Shown here one piece after another: positions 16,236 through 24,137 of a stretch of DNA of 32,861 nt (position 1 is its first letter; each line of letters opens with the position of its first letter). A program made the position numbers and the translations under genes. Below the pieces are notes generated by a model, which was given only the letters and a program-made list of their open reading frames with translations, was not told where the DNA came from and did not search any database. Source of the DNA: an uncultured Calothrix sp. (GTDB lineage: Bacteria; Cyanobacteriota; Cyanobacteriia; Cyanobacteriales; Nostocaceae); NCBI GenBank assembly GCA_937973965.1, contig CALJJQ010000026.1:1-32861 (forward strand), read 5' to 3'.

Positions 16236-17063
16236 ATGAACATCTTAAGTAATCTGCTGAATCAACCAGTTCAATCAACCCAGTCAAAACGGCAACGTCG
16301 AGGGATTGAGATTAAATCTCAGCGCGAAATTGAAATCATGCGTCAAGCAGCGAAAATTGTTGCCACTGTCCTCAAGGAAATCTCTGAACTGGTTCAACCA
16401 GGAATGACTACCGCAGATTTGGATGCCTATGCGGAAAAACGAATTCGGGAAATGGGTGCAAAACCAACCTTTAAGGGTTATCAAGGATTCCCCGCTTCAA
16501 TTTGCGCTAGCATCAATGACGAAGTTGTTCATGGTATTCCCAACCCGAAAAAAGTTATCCGTAATGGTGATGTCCTCAAGGTGGATACGGGTGCTTTTTA
16601 TCAGGGATTTAACGGTGATTCCTGTATTACAATCGCTGTCGGTAAAGTCAAGCAGGACGCAGCTAAGTTAATTCGGGTAGCCGAAGAAGCTCTTTACAAA
16701 GGCATTGAGCAGGTCAAAGCTGGTAATTACCTCATGGATATTGCAGGAGCAATTGAAGACCACGTGAAAGCCAATGGTTTCAATGTGGTGGAAGAATTTA
16801 CCGGACACGGTGTCGGACGCAACCTCCATGAGGAACCATCCGTATTTAACTTCCGCACACGGGAAATGCCAAATGTGAAGTTGATTGCAGGTATGACCCT
16901 TGCGATTGAACCAATTCTCAATGCTGGTTCTAAACACACGCGAATCTTACCTGACCGATGGACAGCAGTAACTGTTGATGGTTCCCTCTCCGCCCAGTTT
17001 GAGCATACCGTATTAGTTACAGAAACCGGATACGAAATCCTCACCGACCGAACCAAGGTTTAG
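16236..17063 (+). CDS. map: Methionine aminopeptidase, type I
   Basis: 275-residue dinuclear metallo-aminopeptidase that removes N-terminal Met from nascent proteins. The five metal ligands are all present: Asp117 (KVDTGAF), Asp128 (FNGDSC), His191 ([13 protein letters not shown]), Glu225 (TLAIEPI) and Glu256 (AQFEHTV); substrate-contacting His99 is in EVVHGIP. Relative to the roughly 250-265-residue minimal enzyme it has a short basic N-terminal extension (1-24, [11 protein letters not shown]). Cyanobacteria often carry several map paralogues, so this may be one of a set. The ATG at 16236 has no strong Shine-Dalgarno. Confidence 0.95.
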   Translation: MNILSNLLNQPVQSTQSKRQRRGIEIKSQREIEIMRQAAKIVATVLKEISELVQPGMTTADLDAYAEKRIREMGAKPTFKGYQGFPASICASINDEVVHGIPNPKKVIRNGDVLKVDTGAFYQGFNGDSCITIAVGKVKQDAAKLIRVAEEALYKGIEQVKAGNYLMDIAGAIEDHVKANGFNVVEEFTGHGVGRNLHEEPSVFNFRTREMPNVKLIAGMTLAIEPILNAGSKHTRILPDRWTAVTVDGSLSAQFEHTVLVTETGYEILTDRTKV

Positions 17064-17070
17064 GTATTGG

Positions 17071-17089
17071 TGGGAGAAGGTATCTCCCA
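17071..17089 (+). terminator. Possible terminator-like hairpin after map
   Basis: TGGGAGA (17071-17077) pairs perfectly with TCTCCCA (17083-17089) around a 5-nt loop, 8 nt after the map stop. The following GATTTGG is not a good U-run, so termination is uncertain. Confidence 0.4.
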
Positions 17090-17119
17090 GATTTGGAGCA
17101 AACTCCTTAAACTTTCAGT

Positions 17120-17146
17120 GAGTCGGGAGTCGGGAGTCGGGAGTCG
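17120..17146 (+). repeat. Heptamer tandem repeat (GAGTCGG)
   Basis: Three exact GAGTCGG units and a fourth truncated or mutated one, between map and the convergent regulator gene. A short tandemly repeated repetitive (STRR) sequence of the type typical of filamentous cyanobacteria. Confidence 0.8.
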
Positions 17147-17234
17147 TAGGAAAATCAACCCACTACTCAAGGCTTATCACTCCCTGGTGAAAAATGCGGG
17201 ATCTATGGAGAGATGCTGATTGCGCGTCTCTATA

Positions 17235-18086
17235 TTACGAAATCGCACTCCGTAAATTCTCCTCCAAGCAGCTTAAATCAACTTGCAAACGTTGTAAAGC
17301 ACGAATTGCAACACCACCCCCACCAGTCACACCTTCTCGCAAAATTCCTAACAGCAAATGTTCTGCTTCAATTTGATTCCCATGTAACTGCTGTGATTCT
17401 GCTACTGCAAGTTCCAATGCTCGCTTGGCTCTCGGTGTAAAGGGAATATCAACTAGAGATATTTGTTTCCCTCTACCGATAATTTTTTCCACTTCTTGTT
17501 GTACATTGGCTAAATTCACACCCAGGTTATTTAGTATTTGTTGACAAATCCCATCTCCGACACCTAAAACTCCAATCAATATCTGTTCCGTACCAATAAA
17601 TTCATGTTGCAAACGTCGTGATTCTAGTTGCGCTAAATGAATCACCCTCATCGCTTTTTCACTAAAACGGTCGTAACCAGATAGATAAAATCGACTCGAC
17701 AGCGAACCCAGAAGATTTGTAAAAACCGACTCAAAAAATCGAAAGAAATTATCTTGCATAAATCCATCCTCCCCAGATGTTGTATTTATGGGTGTATCGG
17801 TCGCTTTTGGCGTAGATAAAAATGACAGCAAATCCTGCATTGCTTCCGCATTCGCTGAGTAATACAAAAACTGTTTGTGTTTGCGAGAAGTTACTAATTT
17901 CTCGTGACGGAGTTTTTCTAAATGGTGCGATAGAGTTGAATTCGGAATTTTCACTTGTTCCTGGATTTCACCCACCGTCATCCCTTCCGGATATGCAGCA
18001 AAAAGTAGCCGCATAATCTCTAAACGCGGTTCCGAACCCAGTGCTGCGAACATATCCGCGTATTCAGCTGCTTGACTTGATGCCAT
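17235..18086 (-). CDS. ArsR-type HTH regulator fused to a ClpC-like N-domain
   Basis: 283 residues in two parts. Residues 8-90 form an ArsR-type winged helix (MFAALGSEPRLEIMRLLF, then PNSTLSHHLEKLRHEKLV as recognition helix and wing start). The metal-binding ELCVCDL motif is absent and the HTH half has no Cys. After a linker (91-135), residues 138-280 are a full double Clp N-terminal repeat closely matching cyanobacterial ClpC (RFSEKAMRVIHLAQLESRRL, EFIGTEQILIGVLG, VEKIIGRG, DIPFTPRAKRALELA, EAEHLLLGILREG). There is no AAA+ module. Clp N-domains bind adaptors and substrates, so this looks like a DNA-binding protein able to enter or mimic Clp interactions. The ATG at 18086 lacks a Shine-Dalgarno. 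It is convergent with map. Confidence 0.9.
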   Translation of the reverse strand: MASSQAAEYADMFAALGSEPRLEIMRLLFAAYPEGMTVGEIQEQVKIPNSTLSHHLEKLRHEKLVTSRKHKQFLYYSANAEAMQDLLSFLSTPKATDTPINTTSGEDGFMQDNFFRFFESVFTNLLGSLSSRFYLSGYDRFSEKAMRVIHLAQLESRRLQHEFIGTEQILIGVLGVGDGICQQILNNLGVNLANVQQEVEKIIGRGKQISLVDIPFTPRAKRALELAVAESQQLHGNQIEAEHLLLGILREGVTGGGGVAIRALQRLQVDLSCLEENLRSAIS

Positions 18087-18120
18087 ATTTCTAGAATAAT
18101 CGAAATAAATATCATGTCAA
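18086..18120 (-). promoter_or_regulatory. Promoter and candidate operator of the ArsR-ClpN gene
   Basis: On the minus strand TTGACA (18120-18115) and TATTCT (18098-18093) are spaced by 16 nt. The predicted transcript would start at or within a few bases of the ATG, suggesting a leaderless or very short leader mRNA. An inverted repeat, TATTTC (18086-18091) and GAAATA (18102-18107), overlaps the -10 and would suit autorepression. Motif calls are by eye. Confidence 0.5.
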
Positions 18121-18230
18121 TAGTTTATCGCAAAAATCATTCAGAAGATAGATCGCGATGAAGTGAATTAGACTATGAAGCCGATAAATAGAGGTTTATA
18201 AGCTTTGATACCAAATTTAGCTATGGGTGC

Positions 18231-18366
18231 TAATGGTCTGGTAAGTCAACTTTGATGGGAAAAAAAGTACGTGGTTGCGCTTCAACGATCTAAAATAAAG
18301 CTTTTTTTAGGACTAGAGCTACCTTACTACAAACTCTGATTTTTGCGTTGTCAGACCGTTATTACT
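18231..18366. mobile_element. Possible MITE with inverted ends
   Basis: TAATGGTCTGGTAA on the left and TTGTCAGACCGTTA on the right are inverted repeats matching at 11 of 14 positions around 108 bp without coding capacity. Only one copy is visible, so it is a weak call. Confidence 0.3.
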
Positions 18367-18440
18367 CTACCACGTAAGTGGTCGGAGAGGTTCATAGTTG
18401 TGGTTTTAGGCTTGAAAAAGTATCAATATGAAGCGCTAAA

Positions 18441-18498
18441 CCTGGATTTCTCACGAGTAAGTTGTAAACCTTTTTTAGGGTTTTGTGAGAAATCCAAG
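18441..18498. mobile_element. 58-bp hairpin MITE with TAAA target duplication
   Basis: The ends CCTGGATTTCTCAC and GTGAGAAATCCAAG are inverted repeats matching at 13 of 14 positions; the interior also folds (AAACC with GGTTT). It is flanked by TAAA on both sides (18437-18440 and 18499-18502). Removing the element plus one TAAA restores GCGCTAAAGCG...CTACGAACCTTTT, closely matching the uninterrupted repeat near 30876-30900 (GCGCTAAAGTGCTACTACGA). It is therefore an insertion into another repeat. Confidence 0.7.
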
Positions 18499-18502
18499 TA
18501 AA

Positions 18503-18988
18503 GCGTGACTACGAACCTTTTCTTACACATCAAAATTAATGTGGTGGAGTACTAGTTGCTGTGATTTTGTGATGCTTGCGTGATTCCGATTATTGCAATT
18601 TAATTTTAGTAGTTAAGATATCGGTTTTGGTTGTACCCTGCGGGAAACTGCGCGACTGTCAACAACCCTACATGTAAGATTTGACAAATCCTCAACGGAT
18701 TCCTGTGGATTTTTAATTGATTTCTGGAATTATCAGAGTATTGTCTGTATTTAAATAATACAATATGTAGCCTTTATAGACGATAAATATGCAGATAAAT
18801 TCAGGATAATAATATTCTGAAAATGCCGATAACCTTTATTTTTCAATTGCTATAGAGAATTTATGTGTGTCGAAACATCTCATTTTACCAATTTAAAAAG
18901 CAGTGAATATATGAGTTGAATTTATTTGTAAAATCATCCTAAAATCTTCTTGTATTGATGGCAATAATTATTAAGTCAAGGAATTAAT
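18503..18988. other. Gene-free, AT-rich spacer
   Basis: No coding region is supported. It contains CTGTCAACAACCCTACATGT followed by AAGATTTGACAAATCC (about 18656-18690), a tail copy of the repeat at 12640-12734, then AT-rich DNA that probably carries the promoter of the next gene. Confidence 0.5.
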
Positions 18989-19495
18989 TTGAAAATGATA
19001 ATAAGTACTTTCTTCGAGAAGTTGAATGAGTTAGATTTTAGTTTAGTGACTGAAAAACTGACATCAAAAAAGTACGGTTTAGGTTGGACTGAGGAAAAGG
19101 CAAAAAAAGCGATTTCTCGATATAAACTATTTTTGTTTTTGCGATTTATTTATCCTCAAGTTTCCTTAGCTCCGACTGTAGAAATTGATGAGGTTTGGCA
19201 TACCCATATTTTAGTTGATACCTATCAATATATGCAAGATTGCCAAAATTTATACGGTTATATTTTACATCATAGATTTGCGGCCACAGAGCAAAATACC
19301 AGCCAAAATTTCAACTGGATGGATGCAAAGTTACTCTTGCAGAAATACTTGGGTACAAATATTTGGGATGACACAGATACAGAAACAGCACCATGTATTG
19401 ACTTGCCTATTTATCCCCATTTACCGACCCATCTGAGTGCTTGCATGACATTGCCTACACCTTATTTACAAACTCAGGAGATGGAGAAGGTTTAA
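18989..19495 (+). CDS. Glycine-rich-domain-containing-protein-like (GRDP-like) protein
   Basis: 168 residues. The core EIDEVWHTHIL (65-75), with the paired histidines His71 and His73, and the following DTYQYMQDC match the GRDP-like family, named after plant glycine-rich domain proteins. The biochemical role is not established; the conserved HxH suggests a metal or catalytic site. The Gly-rich region of the plant proteins is absent, and the C terminus (about 125-168) is Pro/Thr-rich. Two starts are possible: TTG at 18989, 6 nt after AAGGA, or ATG at 18995 with longer spacing. It is convergent with the STAND gene, with 52 nt between stops. Confidence 0.75.
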   Translation: MKMIISTFFEKLNELDFSLVTEKLTSKKYGLGWTEEKAKKAISRYKLFLFLRFIYPQVSLAPTVEIDEVWHTHILVDTYQYMQDCQNLYGYILHHRFAATEQNTSQNFNWMDAKLLLQKYLGTNIWDDTDTETAPCIDLPIYPHLPTHLSACMTLPTPYLQTQEMEKV

Positions 19496-19547
19496 AGGAC
19501 AAAAAATTCCCCAAACAGCTAATTAATTCCTCTTTCGTAGTAATAGA

Positions 19548-21869
19548 TCAAACATTTTTTGCCTCTAAAGTATCAAGTAAATCCTGCATTTCTTGAGCTT
19601 CTACGGTCATTTTCAAATTAGTAAAGGCAATTGCAGCTTGATGGGCTAAATCTTGAGATTGGCGAATATTTCCTGATAATTGCTCTAACTTGGCATAGGT
19701 AGCTTGATGAAATGCGATCGCCCGAGCATCCTTATTCTCTAAAGCCATTGGTAAACTGTAGTCTAGTAGCTGTCGCGCTTGCTCTAAATTACCCTGTTTA
19801 ATGGCAATATCTGCTAGCCAATTGTGAATCGCAGCGATCGCTCTTTGCCATTTTACCGTTTGTGCTTGCTCCAATGCTTGGGTAAACACTAAACTTGCTT
19901 GTTGATAATCTGCTTGCTGGTAAAAAATTTGACCCCGATAGTAGAGAATATGGACTAATTGTTGCTGCTGTTCCAGGTCGGGGAGGGAGGACTGGGTGAG
20001 TAAATTTTCCTCGGTTTGCAACCATGTTTGTGCTTGTTCCAATTTACCGAGGTGAATATACAAAATCACCATATTTGTAGCCAATTCCAGTTGGAACTTG
20101 ATAGTTTGGTGGTGACGTAAATTCCAAGCTTCCTGAAGCAGACCTTCCGCTTCTTGGAGTTGACTAGGTTGACGTAAACGGACTAAAGTCGCAGCGCGAT
20201 CGCTCATTACTTCCACACAGGTAAACCAATCACCCACCTGTTTTGCTGCTGTGATTAACCAATCCGTCCAATCTAGACGTTCATCCCAATACCCACGGGT
20301 GTGAATATACCCTTTGATATTTTGCCACAGCGATCGCACATCTGCATAGCGACCCTGAGTGATACACCACTCCAACACCGCTCGTACATTTTCCCACTGT
20401 TGATCCAGATGGCTATAACCTAAATGCCATTCCTGCCAAGTCTTTCCTCCGTAATCCTCCGAAAACTGCACATACCACTTCACCCAGCGATCGCGTACTT
20501 CCTTAGCAAACTGACTGTGGGCTGCTAACTCAGCTAAACTATACTCACGGGTTAAGGCTAGTAATCCGTAATATCCCTGTTTCTGTGTAACGAGTGAAAG
20601 TTGTTGTAACTTAGCTAAACCCTTAGATGTAGAAACTGGATCGGCATCCTCAAAAGTAATCTTGGCAATTGTTTCCCTGTCAACTGGCTGTATACATAAA
20701 GACAATGCCATGAGTAAGTAATGGGGAACTGTTTCCCGTAAAGGTGTAACAGAAGCGAGGAAGCAAAACCTTGCGACATCACTCTGGGAATCGGTGATTT
20801 GTAACAATACATCCGAGAGTAAATACCCCGCAGCAAGTTGACCAATTCCGTAAATGATAGCTGCGGGAATTCCACTCACACGGGTAAATAACTGGTGGGA
20901 TTCTTCATGGGTGAGACTAATTCCCTTTTCTTTTGCTTCATGTTGAATTAAACGTAAACCAGCTTCCCGTGATAAACAACTCAACCGAATTGGTACAAAT
21001 AAAGCTTGTTCGCGAGTGGTAATGACAACTTTGACAGAGGGGGGGAGGTCGTAGAGAAAAGCTAACACTTCCTGTTGATCTTCAATTGTTTCTAAATTAT
21101 CAATGATGAGGAGTGTGGAAATTGTGGCTAATCTTTGACGAATTAATTGAATTTGTTCGTAAATTGGTAAATTGGGAATTTCTGTAATATCTAAAGTTCT
21201 CCCGATTTCCAAACAAATGTCTCGTAGGGTTCTTTCCCTCGTTAATCTGGGTAAAATACCCATACTAGTTAAATAATTTTGCTTGGCAGAAGTAAAGATA
21301 ATAGCTTGAAATTTGGGTATTTCTGATATTTCTGAAGAATGAATAGTTGCCTCTAAACAGCGATAAGCAGCTTCTAAAACTAGGGTAGTTTTACCAACTC
21401 CACCGATTCCATCCACACTAATTAAATGAGCCGCATGACTATGGTTTAATAATTCCATCAACCGGGAAATTTCTTGAGTCCTTCCTACAAATAAGGTGTA
21501 TTCCCGCGCTGGTAAGTTTTGATAAGTTTTGGGTTTAGTAATTTGACTTAAGGTATTAGGGAAAGAATTTATTTTGCTAGTTACTTTTTCATCATAATTT
21601 GTATGATTAACTGCATTTTCCAACTGAGCTAATTTTTTATTTAGGGATATACGTAAACGATTTTCTTTCCCACGACTATTACCACTGACATTTAATTTTT
21701 TATATACTTGACCCATTCGTTTCAAACAAGCATCCGCAGAAGTACCTAATTTTTGCGCAATCTCTTCATAACTTTGGTCATCACCTAAACGCATGATGAA
21801 AACTTCTTCTTGTTCCGGTGATAATTCGTGGTCTTGAGCTATTTGACTTAAAAAACTATGGGGAAACAT
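19548..21869 (-). CDS. STAND NTPase: HTH, NB-ARC and TPR domains
   Basis: 773-residue signal-transduction ATPase. The N-terminal 15-80 resembles a sigma-region-4/LuxR-type HTH (SPEQEEVFIMRLGDDQSYEEIAQKLG, then a recognition-like helix). The NB-ARC module has Walker A GIGGVGKTT (154-162), Walker B LLIIDNLE (253-260) and the sensor VVITTRE (281-287). A winged-helix/ARC2-like region follows (about 370-450). The rest is helical repeats of TPR type (about 500-765; for example LEQAQTWLQTEENLL and ADYQQASLVFTQALEQA). Such proteins oligomerise on ligand binding to the repeats; known outputs include transcriptional control and antiphage immunity. The HTH suggests transcription or adaptor-type signalling here, and the ligand is unknown. 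Confidence 0.88.
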   Translation of the reverse strand: MFPHSFLSQIAQDHELSPEQEEVFIMRLGDDQSYEEIAQKLGTSADACLKRMGQVYKKLNVSGNSRGKENRLRISLNKKLAQLENAVNHTNYDEKVTSKINSFPNTLSQITKPKTYQNLPAREYTLFVGRTQEISRLMELLNHSHAAHLISVDGIGGVGKTTLVLEAAYRCLEATIHSSEISEIPKFQAIIFTSAKQNYLTSMGILPRLTRERTLRDICLEIGRTLDITEIPNLPIYEQIQLIRQRLATISTLLIIDNLETIEDQQEVLAFLYDLPPSVKVVITTREQALFVPIRLSCLSREAGLRLIQHEAKEKGISLTHEESHQLFTRVSGIPAAIIYGIGQLAAGYLLSDVLLQITDSQSDVARFCFLASVTPLRETVPHYLLMALSLCIQPVDRETIAKITFEDADPVSTSKGLAKLQQLSLVTQKQGYYGLLALTREYSLAELAAHSQFAKEVRDRWVKWYVQFSEDYGGKTWQEWHLGYSHLDQQWENVRAVLEWCITQGRYADVRSLWQNIKGYIHTRGYWDERLDWTDWLITAAKQVGDWFTCVEVMSDRAATLVRLRQPSQLQEAEGLLQEAWNLRHHQTIKFQLELATNMVILYIHLGKLEQAQTWLQTEENLLTQSSLPDLEQQQQLVHILYYRGQIFYQQADYQQASLVFTQALEQAQTVKWQRAIAAIHNWLADIAIKQGNLEQARQLLDYSLPMALENKDARAIAFHQATYAKLEQLSGNIRQSQDLAHQAAIAFTNLKMTVEAQEMQDLLDTLEAKNV

Positions 21870-22480
21870 TACTGTTGAAGTATATTTTTACAACTTCTTC
21901 CCATTCTAACAAGGTTTTCGGAGGATAGCAGAAAAATTTACAGAGTTTTTGGGAGCGTAGCTTGTCAATCGGGAAGCAGGAACCGTAGATGTGCGTAGCG
22001 CAACTTCTCTTGGGGATAAAAAAGCTTTCCCTGACTCACTTTCAAGTCACTTTTCTATGTAGGCGTAACCTACATGAGAAACTTGCTGGGACATAGGGGA
22101 GTATAAAATGCAGGATGATTTTCCTTAATTATCCTGATCTGTCTACATTATGAAGAAATAGTTAAAAGATACATCCGTATTTTCTCTTGATCCGTAATTT
22201 AGTATTTTCATTGTCTAAAGTATTAGAAAATTTTAAATATTCTTGGGAACTATGAAGTTATAGAGAATTCATACATATTTTCCTTCAGGAATTGGAGTTA
22301 TTTATATACAGTGGAATCAAGAATATATTTAATGAGTATTTACACTAGTTTCATAGTTCAAGATTTTATGTTCTATTCTATTTTTCTAGGAAAATACATA
22401 TCTATCAGTGAACAAGATATTCATTGATAATCAGGTCAAAATATCCCTATACTCTGGATTTACTATCTACAATTACAGTT
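21870..22480. other. Gene-free divergent spacer
   Basis: Between the divergent STAND and glycosyltransferase genes. It contains a 7-bp-stem hairpin ATGTAGG...CCTACAT (22057-22075), a hairpin-like GTGCGTAGCGCAAC near 21990, and a spaced inverted repeat GAACTATGAA (22247-22256) and TTCATAGTTC (22350-22359). No gene, and no promoter that I can pinpoint. Confidence 0.45.
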
Positions 22481-23650
22481 ATGAAAATCACACTTGTTTC
22501 TGGACATAAAAGTAACTGGAACGCAGGAGCATCAAAGGTTTACCTACATCTTCATCATGAATTACAAAACCTGGGTTGCCAAGCTCAGTTATTCAATGCC
22601 GAAGATTATATCAGTACAAAATTGCCGAGTATCGTGTCTGTACTCATCTACGCTTTTGCTGTTGAAAAAAGAATATTTCCCGTTGCCAAGAATGCGGATG
22701 TAGTAGAGGTGGCAGGTAATATTGGCTGGCGTTTATTTCAGCGCTTAAAGAAATTAGGTGATGATAAAAGACCACTTTTAGCTATGCGATTACATGGCCT
22801 AGAGTTTCTAGATGAACAAGCGAGGATAACTCAAGAAATTGCCCAACATATGAAATTACCCCTCAAGTATAAATTAGCGACCCGTCACTGGATTAATTGG
22901 CAAGAATTTAAAACTATTGAACTTGCGGATGTGGTAATTTGCCATAGTTCGCGGGATGCGGATGCAATTATTACTGCGGGATTAAAACCGGAATCCCAGG
23001 TCAAAGTCTATCCCTTGGGAATTGCACCCAAATATATTTCTTCTCGCTCCTATAAAATTCAAGGACACAAATTGTTATGGTGGGGTTCCTGGATTGAACG
23101 TAAAGGAATTCACTATTTACCCCACGCATTTGCTCTCGCTGCTCGAGAAAACCCAAATTTAACCCTAACCATAGGTGCAACCAAGCAACCACCGGAAGTG
23201 ATTTTGGCTGATTTCCCTGCGGAATTACACTCGCGAATTACGGTATTACCATTTGTCTCCCAGGAGGAACACCAAGCGATATTACATTCCCATGATATCT
23301 TTTTGTTCCCATCCCTCTCGGAAGGATTTGGTCTAGCTTTGTTGGAAGCAATGGCTACAGGAATGCCTTGTATTACCACACTCACGGGGATGTACGATTG
23401 GCTAGAACATGGTGAAAATGCCTACATTGTACCGATGAATTCATCCACCCTCCTCGCAAAAGCAATCAATAAATTAAGTGGCGATCGCAAATTACGGGAA
23501 AAACTGGGAACAAATGCGATCGCAACTGCAAAATACCTTTCCTGGGAACGTTTTGGTCAACAAACCCAATCTTTGTATGAACAACTTCTGCAAAAGTCTC
23601 CCCTCAGAACTCAAACAGATCAGCAGTTTCTACTCGGAATTACTCGTTAA
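22481..23650 (+). CDS. Glycosyltransferase family 4
   Basis: 389-residue GT-B fold retaining glycosyltransferase using a nucleotide-sugar donor. The N-terminal acceptor domain starts MKITLVSGHK and includes GASKVYLHLHHEL (16-28). The C-terminal donor domain includes WWGSWIERKGIHYLP (200-214) and the GT4 E-x7-E signature SEGFGLALLEAMATG (Glu281 and Glu289). The frame is open to 22424, but the GT4 N-terminal beta strand begins at the ATG at 22481; no clear Shine-Dalgarno is present. Substrate is unknown; likely exopolysaccharide, lipopolysaccharide or heterocyst-envelope-type glycan synthesis. A strong terminator follows directly, so the next glycosyltransferase is probably separately transcribed. 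Confidence 0.9.
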   Translation: MKITLVSGHKSNWNAGASKVYLHLHHELQNLGCQAQLFNAEDYISTKLPSIVSVLIYAFAVEKRIFPVAKNADVVEVAGNIGWRLFQRLKKLGDDKRPLLAMRLHGLEFLDEQARITQEIAQHMKLPLKYKLATRHWINWQEFKTIELADVVICHSSRDADAIITAGLKPESQVKVYPLGIAPKYISSRSYKIQGHKLLWWGSWIERKGIHYLPHAFALAARENPNLTLTIGATKQPPEVILADFPAELHSRITVLPFVSQEEHQAILHSHDIFLFPSLSEGFGLALLEAMATGMPCITTLTGMYDWLEHGENAYIVPMNSSTLLAKAINKLSGDRKLREKLGTNAIATAKYLSWERFGQQTQSLYEQLLQKSPLRTQTDQQFLLGITR

Positions 23651-23658
23651 CAGAAATT

Positions 23659-23682
23659 TCCAGCCTTCAAGCTGGATTTTTT
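23659..23682 (+). terminator. Rho-independent terminator
   Basis: TCCAGC (23659-23664) pairs with GCTGGA (23671-23676) around CTTCAA, followed immediately by TTTTTTC. It starts 9 nt after the stop of the glycosyltransferase gene; the best intrinsic terminator in the window. Confidence 0.85.
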
Positions 23683-23722
23683 CTTAATAAATAATAAGAA
23701 CAAGGCTGAAAATTTATTAAGT

Positions 23723-23882
23723 AGTAACGTAAGTTGCTAGTTAGTCCCTCTAAATATATCAATATGATACATAATATCTGCTTTTGTGTATTTTTAGATA
23801 CGAAAATTTGAGATTTTGTACTTGAAAATCGACATTCTTTTATAATTAGCAACTTGGGTTAGTAACGTAAGTTGCTAGTTAG
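23723..23882. repeat. Pair of 22-bp direct repeats in a gene-free spacer
   Basis: AGTAACGTAAGTTGCTAGTT plus AG occurs exactly at 23723-23744 and 23861-23882 (period 138 bp). The second copy forms a hairpin with TAGCAACTT (23847-23855). Just downstream, 23902-23923 repeats a 22-mer seen at 6621-6642 with one mismatch. The remaining spacer to 24137 is AT-rich and without a gene. Confidence 0.65.
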
Positions 23883-24137
23883 CGACCCTGAATTGTATCT
23901 GATATCGATTCTCTTGTACTTTGATTATAAAGTTTTGTCAACCTTGATTGCAAATTCATAAGTAGCAGTAACATTTTTATCCAGTAATAGCAAAATCTGA
24001 AAAAAAATTACTTCCGATAGAGCTAATTCAGTATAATCCTTGATTAGAATGAATCGTGTGCTAACCAATTATGGGAATTTCTGAGGAATAATTGGTCAAA
24101 TTAAACACTGATTAACATTTTATTATCAGGGATATCT

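Noticed and set aside
23847-23877. Hairpin TAGCAACTT/AAGTTGCTA as a terminator
   Set aside because: No U-run follows, and a much better terminator lies directly after the glycosyltransferase stop codon.
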